A DNA stretch of 64,000 nt, from the NCBI RefSeq assembly GCF_010894405.1, contig NZ_JAAIYA010000005.1:1-64000 (forward strand), in the 5' to 3' direction. Of the stretch, positions 1 through 8,464 are shown piece by piece. The notes under the pieces were generated by a model that saw only the letters and a program-made list of their open reading frames with translations, searched no databases and was not told where the DNA came from. The DNA comes from Pyxidicoccus caerfyrddinensis (lineage in GTDB: Bacteria > Myxococcota > Myxococcia > Myxococcales > Myxococcaceae). How positions within the stretch are numbered: the first letter of the stretch is position 1; every line of letters begins with the position of its first letter. A program made the position numbers and the translations under genes.

Positions 1-47
1 GGCTCGCCGTCGGGGCCGGAGGCTTGTCCATCGGCCCCGTCGATCAC
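1..47 (-). CDS. possible 5' end of a leftward gene cut by the window edge
   Basis: Reading leftwards, a purine-rich GGAGGA (50-55) precedes a GTG at 47 and, further on, an in-frame-independent ATG at 31. Both open frames run to the window edge with GC-rich third positions. Only 10-16 codons are visible, so nothing can be said about the product. It may equally be non-coding sequence divergent from the alpha/beta hydrolase gene. Confidence 0.2.
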   Translation of the reverse strand, partial: MIDGADGQASGPDGE

Positions 48-175
48 ACTCCTCCGAGCCTGTCCAACCCATCCGCTAACCCCGCGTAACTACGGCACCC
101 CGGTGTCAGGAAGATGCGATCGCCCTGGCCGGTGCCCGGTGGGGTGGCCGGACAGCCGGCCTGTTCCCGTTCTCC

Positions 176-213
176 AATGTCGGGAGCTTGCGGCGCGAAA
201 TGTCCCGACATTT
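176..213. promoter_or_regulatory. palindromic operator-like site upstream of the alpha/beta hydrolase gene
   Basis: A perfect 7+2+7 palindrome, AAATGTC-CC-GACATTT, lies at 198-213. A second arm, AATGTCGGGA at 176-185, is the inverted copy of TCCCGACATT at 203-212. The cluster sits about 107 bases before the chosen start of the hydrolase gene. This is the form expected for a dimeric repressor operator, such as the TetR or MarR type. The cognate regulator is not visible in the window, so the function is inferred from symmetry only. Confidence 0.45.
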
Positions 214-319
214 CCGAACAGCACGGTCCCGCGCCGCTCCCGGGAGGCCCTCATGCCTTCCGGAAACCCGACACGTCGTCACCCTGGAGCCACGCCGTCC
301 GCTCACGGTGCCTGGAGTC

Positions 320-1117
320 ATGGCATCGTCCGCGCCCATGGCATCCACCTCCCGCACCATCCAGGGCCCCGCGGGTCGGCTCGCCGTCACCGACTCCGGT
401 GAGGGCGGGCTCCCCGTCCTCTTCGTCAACAGCAACGCCGGCCGCCGCGAGCAGTGGGCCGCGCAGCAGTCACATCTCCAGACGCGCTCCGTGTCCTTCG
501 ACCTGCGCGGAATGGGCGAGTCGGACCTCGACCCGCAAGGCCGCTATGGCGCCCCGGACATGGCCGAGGACGTGAATGCGGTGGCGAACGCGCTGGGCCT
601 GGAGCGCTTCGTGCTCGTGGGGCACAGCTTCGGAGGCGCCGTCGCGGGCGAGTACGCCATCCGCTGGCCCGAGCGCCTCGCCGGGCTCGTCTTCGTGGAC
701 ACGACGGGCACCATGCCGCCGCTGCCGCCCGAGCAGGTCGCCTGGTTCCAGGACGGCTTTCGCCCGGAGAAGTACCGCGACTTCATGGGCGGCTGGTTCG
801 CGCCCATCCTGAAGAACGCGAAGCCGCACACGCACGAGGCGGTGATGCGCTGGCTGCACGCCACGCCGCGCGAAGTCGTATACGGCGCGCTGAAGAGCAT
901 CCTCACGTACAACTCGGACCGGGTCTTCGAGCGCTACAAGGGCCCCGTCCAGACGCTCGTGGTGGATGCCTTCATCCAGCCCAATTCCTATCACCTGCTC
1001 TACCCGCGCATTCCGCACACGGTGTTCACCGGCGTGAGCCACTGGCTGATGATGGACAAGCCCGAGGAGTTCAACGCCGCGCTCGACGCGTTCCTCGCCA
1101 CGCTGCCGGGGAAGTGA
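320..1117 (+). CDS. alpha/beta hydrolase
   Basis: A 265-residue alpha/beta-hydrolase-fold enzyme with no visible signal peptide, so probably cytoplasmic. The nucleophile elbow GHSFGG puts the catalytic serine at about residue 103. An Asp near VVDAF and a His in GVSHWL near the C terminus fit the other two triad members, and the oxyanion region is around FVNSNAG. The family covers esterases, haloperoxidase-like enzymes and lactonases, and the substrate cannot be read from sequence. The start is uncertain: ATGs at 320 and 338 and a GTG at 308 are all in frame, and none has a well-spaced ribosome site. I chose 320. A palindromic site at 176-213 suggests dedicated repression. It converges with the PhoD-type gene. 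Confidence 0.85.
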   Translation: MASSAPMASTSRTIQGPAGRLAVTDSGEGGLPVLFVNSNAGRREQWAAQQSHLQTRSVSFDLRGMGESDLDPQGRYGAPDMAEDVNAVANALGLERFVLVGHSFGGAVAGEYAIRWPERLAGLVFVDTTGTMPPLPPEQVAWFQDGFRPEKYRDFMGGWFAPILKNAKPHTHEAVMRWLHATPREVVYGALKSILTYNSDRVFERYKGPVQTLVVDAFIQPNSYHLLYPRIPHTVFTGVSHWLMMDKPEEFNAALDAFLATLPGK

Positions 1118-1138
1118 CGAGCAGGGCAGGGGAGGGCG

Positions 1139-2695
1139 TCACAGCTCTCCCGAGTCGAACACGGTGACGGGCTGCTCCGGGTGGCGCGAGTCCTGCCCCA
1201 CCAGCTTGAAGCGCACGGTGGAGTGCGTGCCCCTGTCATTCACCTCCACTACGCCCACGTTCAGGGCGTTGTAGGGGTTTCGATTCGCACCGCCGACGCC
1301 GTCCAGCCGCACCAGCCGGGCGGCGGGTCCGTCCTCCAGCTTCAGCAGCAGCTCCGCGCGAGGCAGGTGCCCGGCCGCCCAGGCGGAGAACCCGCGCGTC
1401 ACATGCGTCACCGCGCTGGAGGTGAACTGGTACAGCGAGCCCGCACTGTCGCCGAGCCAGTCGATGGCGAATGCGCAGCCCAGGTGCACGTCGCCGCTGA
1501 GCAGCACCACGCGCTGTCCGGGGCAGCGGCGCTGATGCGCGAGCAGCAGTCCCAGCAGCCTGTCCCTGTCCGGAAGGTTCCACAGGTGCGTCCAGCGGTC
1601 CCGCGCGTCGCCCCGGTGGCTGCGCAGGAGCGAGATGACCGCGGAGGCCCACGAAGGCACGTACACCATGGGCACGCTGAGCATGAGGAATACCGCGCGG
1701 CTGTCGCGGTGCGAGTCCAGCCACGAGGACAGGCGCGCGAGCTGCGCGGGTGAGTACACGCGAGGCTGCTCGCCGCCCCGGCGCTGGCTGCGCAGGTCCA
1801 TAGCGTAGAAGCCGGTGCTGCCGTAGTCGAAGCTGAAGTCGAAGGTGTCCGGAGGCGCGCCCGGGCCGAGCACCCGAGCGCTCTGGTAGTCGTGATACGC
1901 CGCGCGAGCACCGTGGTGGAGCCGCTGCCACTCGGCGTCGGAGTGCTCGGGCTCGGCGCCCCAGTTGTTCACCACCTCGTGGTCATCGAGCATGGGCCAC
2001 GAGGCGTAGTCCGCCTGCAGCGCGCGCCAGCCGGGCACGTCCCTGAACTGGCGATGGCGGAGCTGGTACAGGCGCCGCACCTCTTCGGCCGAGCAGTCCA
2101 GCAACCGCGCCCGTCCCGGTGGCGCCACGCCTCGGAAGTACGCGGGTGAGAAGAGGGACAGCGACGACGGCTCGTCCACGTAGACCTGGTCACCGCCCAG
2201 CAGCAGGAAGCGCGCGTCGTGTTCTGCCAATGCGTGGCGAGCAGCCTCCAGCATGGCCACGGAGAGGGGCCGCGCTTCGCCAGAGTCAGCGAAGGGTTGG
2301 TGGCAGCTCAACAGGCCGAAGGAGAAGGTAGAGGGAGTGTCCTCGGGGCGCGCGGGCAGTGTCTCGAAGCGGCCTTCACCGACGAGGACGCCCTCGTGCT
2401 CGCGAGTGATGCGGAAGCCGTGGCGCCGCAGGGGCGAGGGCGGCGGCTCGCCGGGGAAGTCGTCGGGGTAGAGCAGAGTGCCCGTGCCGTCCGCGTCCGC
2501 GTCCGCCGCGAAGTGCCAGGACACGGAGCGGCGAGGGCCTTCGCCGTCGAGCGGCCAGACCTCCAGCCGATGCGGGCCAGGAGCGTCCGAGCGCAACCAC
2601 AGCCGCACCGAGTCCGGCCCCACCGCGCCGGGTGCCACGGCGCACGGGAAGCGCGAGTCGCCGAAGCGCGGGCAGGGTAGGGGAGGGCGGGACAT
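1139..2695 (-). CDS. PhoD-type alkaline phosphatase family metallophosphoesterase
   Basis: A 518-residue protein of the alkaline phosphatase D / PhoD-like superfamily, which hydrolyses phosphomonoesters or diesters with a dinuclear metal centre. An N-terminal beta-sandwich-like part (about residues 1-120) precedes the catalytic domain. Visible metal-binding motifs, in order, are [22 protein letters not shown] and [11 protein letters not shown]. Classical PhoD proteins are Tat-exported, but no Tat or Sec signal is seen here, so it may be cytoplasmic or use another start. A second, different PhoD-like protein is encoded at 55950-57611. The gene is divergent from hsdM. Confidence 0.88.
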   Translation of the reverse strand: MSRPPLPCPRFGDSRFPCAVAPGAVGPDSVRLWLRSDAPGPHRLEVWPLDGEGPRRSVSWHFAADADADGTGTLLYPDDFPGEPPPSPLRRHGFRITREHEGVLVGEGRFETLPARPEDTPSTFSFGLLSCHQPFADSGEARPLSVAMLEAARHALAEHDARFLLLGGDQVYVDEPSSLSLFSPAYFRGVAPPGRARLLDCSAEEVRRLYQLRHRQFRDVPGWRALQADYASWPMLDDHEVVNNWGAEPEHSDAEWQRLHHGARAAYHDYQSARVLGPGAPPDTFDFSFDYGSTGFYAMDLRSQRRGGEQPRVYSPAQLARLSSWLDSHRDSRAVFLMLSVPMVYVPSWASAVISLLRSHRGDARDRWTHLWNLPDRDRLLGLLLAHQRRCPGQRVVLLSGDVHLGCAFAIDWLGDSAGSLYQFTSSAVTHVTRGFSAWAAGHLPRAELLLKLEDGPAARLVRLDGVGGANRNPYNALNVGVVEVNDRGTHSTVRFKLVGQDSRHPEQPVTVFDSGEL

Positions 2696-3015
2696 GCGCC
2701 GTGAATCCTATGCCTGCAACCGAGGCAGTAGCGTCGGTCCGCCGTGGTCACAGTACGCATCTCGCCAATCGGGGTGCGAAGCCCAAGAACTCACTGCGCA
2801 AGATGTACCGCCGCCAGCAGGCCACGAGGCGCGGACTCAGCGCGACCAGCCGCACTCTCCGTGGCACTCGGTTGAGCATGCCGAAGGGTGCGTGCCGTCA
2901 CAGGAGGTGCCGTGTCCCTGCCAGTCCGGCGCCGGTGGTGCTAGACCGCGCGCCGCACCCAGGCTCGCGGGCCTGGGTCGCCATGCAGTCCGTGGACAGC
3001 GCCGAGGAAAGCACC
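2696..3015. other. intergenic region between phoD-like gene and hsdM
   Basis: This 320-base divergent spacer should hold promoters for the leftward phosphatase gene and the rightward hsdM. The hsdM frame stays open upstream across it, but the protein similarity to HsdM begins only at 3016. A GAGGAAA ribosome site at 3004-3010 supports that start. I see no convincing -35/-10 pair, operator or RNA gene. Confidence 0.5.
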
Positions 3016-4641
3016 ATGGCGAAGACCGAGAACGAAGCCAGGAAGCGTGGACGCCCCAAGGCCACTGAGCCGACCCCGCCAGGCGCGCCAGCACTCAATG
3101 GCACCACGCTGGGCTTCGAGGCGAAGCTCTGGCAGGCCGCCGACAAGCTCCGCAACAACATGGACGCGGCCGAGTACAAGCACGTCGTCCTCGGCCTCAT
3201 CTTCCTGAAGTACATCTCCGATGCCTTCGAGGAGCGGCATGCGGCGCTTGAGGCCGACAGGAAGTCGGGGGCCGACCCCGAGGACCCCGACGAGTACCGG
3301 GCGGAGAACATCTTCTGGGTCCCCAAGGATGCACGCTGGTCGTACCTGCAAGGCAGGGCGAAGCAGCCGACCATCGGCAAGCTCCTCGATGACGCGATGG
3401 TCACCCTCGAGCGCGACAACCCGACGCTCAAGGGCGTGCTGCCCAAGGACTACGCGCGGCCTGCCCTCGACAAGCAACGGCTCGGCGAGCTCATCGACCT
3501 CATCGGAACCATCGGTCTCGGCGACAAGGCGAACCGATCACGCGACGTGCTCGGTCGCGTCTACGAGTACTTCCTGGGCCAGTTCGCCTCGGCCGAAGGC
3601 AAGAAGGGCGGGCAGTTCTATACGCCCCAGTGCATCGTTCGCGTGCTCGTCGAGATGCTCGCTCCGTACAAGGGCCGCGTGTTCGACCCGTGCTGCGGCT
3701 CCGGCGGCATGTTCGTGCAGAGCGAACAGTTCGTTTCGGCGCATGGTGGGCGTATCGGCGACGTCAGTATCTACGGCCAGGAGTCGAACCACACCACCTG
3801 GCGCCTCGCGATGCTGAACCTCGCCATCCGTGGCATCGACGCGAAAATCGCCTGGAACGAAGCCGGGTCCTTCCATCAGGACGCGCACAAAGAGCTCAAG
3901 GCCGACTACGTCATCGCGAACCCACCGTTCAACGATAGCGACTGGGGCGGCCAGCGACTGCGCGAGGACGTCCGCTGGAAGTACGGCGCACCGCCGGTCG
4001 GCAACGCGAACTTCGCGTGGGTGCAGCACTTCATCCACCACCTGTCGCCGACGGGCATCGCGGGCTTCGTGCTCGCCAACGGCAGCATGTCGTCGCAGCA
4101 GTCAGGTGAAGGGGAGATTCGCAAGGCACTGGTCGATGCGGATCTCGTCGACTGCATGGTGGCCCTGCCCGGACAGCTCTTCTACTCGACGCAGATTCCC
4201 GTCTGCCTGTGGTTCCTGGCGCGCGACAAGAAGAATGGATTGGGCGGGCGCGGAAAGAAGATGCGCAACCGTCAGCATGAGACGTTGTTCATCGACGCGC
4301 GCAAGCTCGGCTCGATGATTGACCGCGTCCACCGTGAGCTTTCGGATGAGGACATCGCGAAGATTGCCGACACGTACCATCGGTGGCGCGGCGACGGCTC
4401 AGGCAGGTACGCGGACGTCGCGGGCTACTGCAAGAGCGCGACTACAGAGGAGATCCGCGCCAATCAGCATGTGCTCACGCCTGGTCGTTACGTTGGTGCC
4501 GAAGAAGAGGAGGAGGACGGTGAACCATTCGACGAGAAGATGAAGCGCCTTGTCGCCCAGCTCGGCGAGCAGTTCACCGAAGGCGCGCGGCTGGAGCAGG
4601 TCATCCGGGAGACTCTGCGGAGGCTCGGATATGAAAGTTAG
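3016..4641 (+). CDS. hsdM: type I restriction-modification system, DNA methyltransferase subunit HsdM
   Basis: A 541-residue N6-adenine methyltransferase subunit that, with HsdS, forms the modification enzyme and, with HsdR added, the restriction complex. The N-terminal helical HsdM_N domain (about residues 30-165) includes the typical [15 protein letters not shown] stretch. It is followed by the SAM-binding motif DPCCGSGG (residue 224 on) and the catalytic NPPF motif (302-305). Length and motif order are normal for the family. The ATG at 3016 has GAGGAAA upstream. It is the first gene of an operon with hsdS (116-base gap), then a toxin-immunity pair, then hsdR. Confidence 0.96.
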   Translation: MAKTENEARKRGRPKATEPTPPGAPALNGTTLGFEAKLWQAADKLRNNMDAAEYKHVVLGLIFLKYISDAFEERHAALEADRKSGADPEDPDEYRAENIFWVPKDARWSYLQGRAKQPTIGKLLDDAMVTLERDNPTLKGVLPKDYARPALDKQRLGELIDLIGTIGLGDKANRSRDVLGRVYEYFLGQFASAEGKKGGQFYTPQCIVRVLVEMLAPYKGRVFDPCCGSGGMFVQSEQFVSAHGGRIGDVSIYGQESNHTTWRLAMLNLAIRGIDAKIAWNEAGSFHQDAHKELKADYVIANPPFNDSDWGGQRLREDVRWKYGAPPVGNANFAWVQHFIHHLSPTGIAGFVLANGSMSSQQSGEGEIRKALVDADLVDCMVALPGQLFYSTQIPVCLWFLARDKKNGLGGRGKKMRNRQHETLFIDARKLGSMIDRVHRELSDEDIAKIADTYHRWRGDGSGRYADVAGYCKSATTEEIRANQHVLTPGRYVGAEEEEEDGEPFDEKMKRLVAQLGEQFTEGARLEQVIRETLRRLGYES

Positions 4642-4757
4642 GACCAAATCCGACGCGCGTGGGAGAACGCACGAATACCTCACTCACAAATGCGGGGTTT
4701 AGAGGAAACAGAATTGAATGAACTTGGAGCGATGTACTGGATGCAAGGAGATAGCCA

Positions 4758-5975
4758 GTGACGATACTCCCCCCTGGCGGCATGCTCGCACGTGGATTCA
4801 GCGAAGGGACCACTTTCCAGTGGCCACTTGTACAGGCCCGCGAACTCTTCGAACTCAAGTACGGCAAGGCTCTTGTCGAGAGCGGTCGACGAGCTGGAGC
4901 AATCCCTGTGTTCGGAACAAACGGCCAGTGCGGCTGGCATGACACCGCACTTTTTAAGGGACCAGGTGTTGTACTGGGACGCAAGGGACAGGGACCGCTC
5001 GGCGTCGAGTGGGTCGAGACTGACTATTGGGTGATTGACACAGCGTACTCGCTTGCGCCCCTACGAAATGACATCGACCTCAAGTTTGCTTATTATTTAC
5101 TTAAGTACGTCGGCCTGAATCATCTCAAAGACGGCACTTCAAACCCCTCACTCAGTCGCGACACGTTCGGCGCCCAAGTATTTCCCTTTCCGCCCTTTGA
5201 GGTGCAGCGTGCTACAGCGCACATCCTCGGCACGCTCGATGATAAAATCGAACTGAATCGGCGGATGAACGCGACGCTTGAAGCCATGGCAGAGGCAATC
5301 TTCATATCGTGGTTCTCGAAGCAGATGGCTTCGGGAAGCGCCAAGGAGAACTCGGTCGAATTGCTGTTCAACCAGGGGATATTGCAGGTCGGCGACGGAT
5401 ACCGAGCGAAGAACGACGAACTCGGCCTCACGGGGCTGCCATTCGCGCGAGCTGGCAACATCGACAATGGCTTCTCCTTCGAGGAAGCGGACCTCCTGCG
5501 CGAAGAATCCGTCCAGAAGGCCGCCGACAAAATGTCCCGGCCATATGACGTGGTCTTCACCTCCAAGGGCACGGTAGGTCGCTTCGCGTTCGTTGCGCCC
5601 GCGATGCAGCCCTTCGTCTACTCACCCCAGCTTTGCTTCTGGCGCAGCCTCGACCATGAAAGGCTGAACCCGTTCGTCCTACGACAGTGGATGCAAAGCC
5701 GCTGGTTCCTGGACCAGGTGGACCGGGTCAAGGGCCAGACGGACATGGCCGAGTATGTAAGCTTGCGCGACCAGCGCCAGATGCAGTTGCCGCTACCTCC
5801 ACATGCCGAACAGCGGGAGGTCTCAAGACTTCTGGAATCGCTCCAACAGAAAGTCTGGAACAACGTCGCCGAGTCAAACTCACTTGCACACTGCCGGGAC
5901 TCTCTGCTGCCCAGGCTCCTTTCCGGTGAACTCTCGGTGCGCCATGCGGAGCACTTCCTGGAAGCAACCCCATAG
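4758..5975 (+). CDS. hsdS: type I restriction-modification system, specificity subunit HsdS
   Basis: A 405-residue DNA-recognition subunit that sets target specificity for both HsdM and HsdR. It has the usual two-fold layout. Target recognition domain 1 starts with ELFELKYGKAL. A central helical repeat around ILGTLDDKIELNRRMNATLE follows (about residues 155-185). TRD2 then begins near LLFNQGI, and a second helical repeat, LLESLQQKVWNN, ends in LLPRLLSGEL. The GTG start at 4758 has AAGGAG at 4745-4750. Base composition looks less GC-rich than its neighbours, especially up to about 5300, as is common for frequently exchanged TRDs. It appears intact. Confidence 0.95.
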   Translation: MTILPPGGMLARGFSEGTTFQWPLVQARELFELKYGKALVESGRRAGAIPVFGTNGQCGWHDTALFKGPGVVLGRKGQGPLGVEWVETDYWVIDTAYSLAPLRNDIDLKFAYYLLKYVGLNHLKDGTSNPSLSRDTFGAQVFPFPPFEVQRATAHILGTLDDKIELNRRMNATLEAMAEAIFISWFSKQMASGSAKENSVELLFNQGILQVGDGYRAKNDELGLTGLPFARAGNIDNGFSFEEADLLREESVQKAADKMSRPYDVVFTSKGTVGRFAFVAPAMQPFVYSPQLCFWRSLDHERLNPFVLRQWMQSRWFLDQVDRVKGQTDMAEYVSLRDQRQMQLPLPPHAEQREVSRLLESLQQKVWNNVAESNSLAHCRDSLLPRLLSGELSVRHAEHFLEATP

Positions 5976-6017
5976 GGCCGTGTTTCCGAAGTTGGGGACA
6001 CCGAGAGTAGGAACTTG

Positions 6018-7595
6018 ATGACAGCGCGAGGATGGAGCGTGCTGCTGGCCTTCGTCGTCAGTGGATGTACTGCAGTGCGTGCGCCGCCCGGCCCTGACGG
6101 CGCCCTGGGCCACACCGCATGCGAGCCCACACTGACGAACACCCGAGCACGCGGGTCCTCAGGCCCAAGCCAGCACAGTCGCCCGCACAGACCCGAGCGC
6201 GAACCGGGCACGAACGTAGCCATACTGAGCGCGGCGGAGCTGGCCGCTCGCACCGTCACCAGCGGCGCCGTGCAACTCGACGCCTTCGAGACTCTGCTGG
6301 TGTCCGCGGGCCTGGAGACCCTGGACGCCCTGCCACCTCGCGGCGAGGCCCTGGCGCCAAACGAGGCAGCCCGGCTGCTCGCGCTGTTGACCCGCAAGCC
6401 CGTGACGCTGGACAGCTTCCCGCCACGTCTCGCGGCGAGCCACCTGTTGCGAGAGGTCCTGGAAGAAGGTGATGCATCCCGTGGCGAGCTTCTCCGCCGC
6501 GTCGAGCGCTTTGCCAACGTGGCGGTACTTCGGCCCGACGGCTATCTGGCCTGGGCGCGCAGCGGACGCACGCAGCAGAGGGTCGGTCCGGTGCAGTGGA
6601 AGGACAGTTCCTTCCGCGCGGGCCCCTTCGAGCTGGGCCGTTTCTACTCCGCCAGGTCTGGAGCCTTCCGTCTCATGGACCCACGGCTGCGCGAGCCCCA
6701 AGGAGGCGCGCTGGCCGAGCTGTACGACGATGCGGACTACATCAGCCGCACGCTGGACGGCGCCGAAGAGTCCTTCGTCGAGCTGGCCCTGGCCATCGGG
6801 CAGCTCTTCTCCACCCCCATCGCGGACAACCTCGCGGCGCTGGGGCACCTGCCAGCCGGACTCGCGGCACTGGTGGCCTCCTCGCCTGAATACCTGGAGC
6901 GCTTCCGGCACATGACGCGAGGGGAGCAGGTGAAGGCCCTCTCCAAGCTGACCGCCACCCTCATCGCCACCTGGGGCACGGCGGCGGCCACCACGCGCAC
7001 GCTGACGGGGGCACTGGCCGCCGCCGAGGCCCAGGTGCCGGTGCTGTCCCTATCGGCCCAGGGCGCACTGATGATGGAGCGCGTCGCCGTGCCAGCAGGC
7101 CGGGCAGCCGCGATGCTGAGCGGCGGCCCCGGAGCGGCCCTCATCCTCCAGCGTGCCCGCACCGCGTCACAGGGCGCCTCACCCACGGGCGATCCGGGCA
7201 GGTGGGGACCCGCGAAGGAGTCGATGTCCCCTCGCGCCCGCCACTACCAGGAGCAGATTTCGGGGCGCTCCGCCGACGAGGCCTACTGGGTCGGCGGCAT
7301 GGACACCCGCAGCGGAGGCGTGAAGTTCGACGGGTTCAAGGACGCCATGCTCCTGGAGGCCAAGGGGCCCGGCTATGCGAACAAGTTCCTCGATGACCTC
7401 ATGCCCAGGGTCTGGTTCGAGAAGTCGGGAGCCAAGGCCCTCGTCGACCAGGCACGTCGGCAGCTCCGAGCGGCGGAGGGCATGCCCATCCAATGGCACA
7501 TCGCCGAGCAGAAGACCGCCGAGGCCATCCAAGCGCTGTTCGAGCGAAACGGCGTGGTGGGAATCGACATCGTCTTCACACCACCCGTGCCTTGA
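6018..7595 (+). CDS. lipoprotein toxin with C-terminal Tox-REase-5 nuclease domain (SitA-like candidate)
   Basis: A 525-residue protein with a type II signal peptide: a hydrophobic run, then a VSGC lipobox near residue 16. This predicts lipidation and envelope anchoring. A long variable central region (about 30-400) is followed by a C-terminal domain matching restriction-endonuclease-fold toxin 5. Its motifs are YQEQISGRSADEAYW, VKFDG (D438), LLEAKG (E447, K449) and Gln478 in DQARRQ. These fit a PD-(D/E)xK nuclease that cuts nucleic acid in a target cell. The Imm52 gene follows 14 bases after its stop. In myxobacteria, lipoprotein toxins with swapped C-terminal domains (SitA) are delivered by outer-membrane exchange; that assignment here is inference. 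The pair interrupts the hsdMSR operon. Confidence 0.82.
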   Translation: MTARGWSVLLAFVVSGCTAVRAPPGPDGALGHTACEPTLTNTRARGSSGPSQHSRPHRPEREPGTNVAILSAAELAARTVTSGAVQLDAFETLLVSAGLETLDALPPRGEALAPNEAARLLALLTRKPVTLDSFPPRLAASHLLREVLEEGDASRGELLRRVERFANVAVLRPDGYLAWARSGRTQQRVGPVQWKDSSFRAGPFELGRFYSARSGAFRLMDPRLREPQGGALAELYDDADYISRTLDGAEESFVELALAIGQLFSTPIADNLAALGHLPAGLAALVASSPEYLERFRHMTRGEQVKALSKLTATLIATWGTAAATTRTLTGALAAAEAQVPVLSLSAQGALMMERVAVPAGRAAAMLSGGPGAALILQRARTASQGASPTGDPGRWGPAKESMSPRARHYQEQISGRSADEAYWVGGMDTRSGGVKFDGFKDAMLLEAKGPGYANKFLDDLMPRVWFEKSGAKALVDQARRQLRAAEGMPIQWHIAEQKTAEAIQALFERNGVVGIDIVFTPPVP

Positions 7596-7609
7596 AGGAG
7601 ACCCAGGAC

Positions 7610-8353
7610 GTGAACGAGACCCACTACGCAGGTGTCTACTGGGGCGCTCGGCAGGAGGCGCCCGCCCGGTGCGCCGAGCGCGCGGCGAAGCTCCTGGCGT
7701 CCCTCCCCAGCGTCGATGGCTCCCTCGCCCACTGGTTCCAGCAGGGCAAGTCCCGAAAGGACGCGCGCAAGCGCCCCATCGACCTCACGCTCCCGGCGCT
7801 GGAGGAGCTCATCCGCCGAGGCAAGGACCGGCAGTTCGACGACCTCGGATTCAGCGTGGCCGGATGGAATGGCGCGGACGACGACCAAGACGCCTGCGGC
7901 TTCAACTTCACCTGTGGCAGCTACTCCAAGTGGGTCCAGAACGCCTGCGTCTTCACCCTGCCAGCCCGGGGGCCGAACTCGGACCGGGTGCTCACCGCGC
8001 CCGCTCTCGGTGGGCTGCTGCGGATCATGGCGAGCGCCTGGGAGCCGGACTGGGGCGTGGCGATGTCGGACCCACTCCGCGAGCGGCTCAAGTCCCGCTG
8101 CGCGAAGGGTGGGCCCTACGTGGGCTGGGTCACCTACCTTGCCCGGCGTCGCGGAGCCGTGCCGCCGCTCCCCACGCCCGTGAGCATCGAGTCCGTGGAG
8201 GACAAGGGAACGCTCATCGTGCTGACACCGGAGCGCTTCACGGTCGCCAACCCGGAACATGTCGCACTCGCCGAACGAGTCCACGAACTGCTGGACCGCG
8301 CGGGTCTGCTGGGACCCCTCAATCCTTCACAGCCGGCCGCACCGACCACCTGA
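7610..8353 (+). CDS. Imm52 family immunity protein
   Basis: A 247-residue protein resembling immunity protein 52, the usual partner of Tox-REase-5 toxins. Recognisable parts are the N-terminal THYAGVYWGARQE, a middle FSVAGWNGADD, GLLRIMASAWEPDWG and VGWVTYLA. It is expected to bind and block the nuclease domain encoded immediately upstream. It has no signal peptide, so it acts in the cytoplasm, which is where the nuclease would be harmful. The GTG start at 7610 has AAGGAG at 7595-7600, overlapping the toxin's stop codon, which indicates tight co-expression. It is followed after about 110 bases by hsdR. Confidence 0.85.
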   Translation: MNETHYAGVYWGARQEAPARCAERAAKLLASLPSVDGSLAHWFQQGKSRKDARKRPIDLTLPALEELIRRGKDRQFDDLGFSVAGWNGADDDQDACGFNFTCGSYSKWVQNACVFTLPARGPNSDRVLTAPALGGLLRIMASAWEPDWGVAMSDPLRERLKSRCAKGGPYVGWVTYLARRRGAVPPLPTPVSIESVEDKGTLIVLTPERFTVANPEHVALAERVHELLDRAGLLGPLNPSQPAAPTT

Positions 8354-8464
8354 GCCTGGAGCCTGCTGGCCAATGTGTGGCTTTGCACGCGGGCCATTCG
8401 CGCTTTGCGTGAGATGAACGTTAGTATTCAGCACACGCCAGCAGGGTCCAGACAGGGCAGAGGA

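Noticed and set aside
4631..4702. 23-codon frame overlapping the end of hsdM
   Set aside because: It has no ribosome site of its own and no similarity to HsdS. HsdS starts properly at 4758 with AAGGAG.
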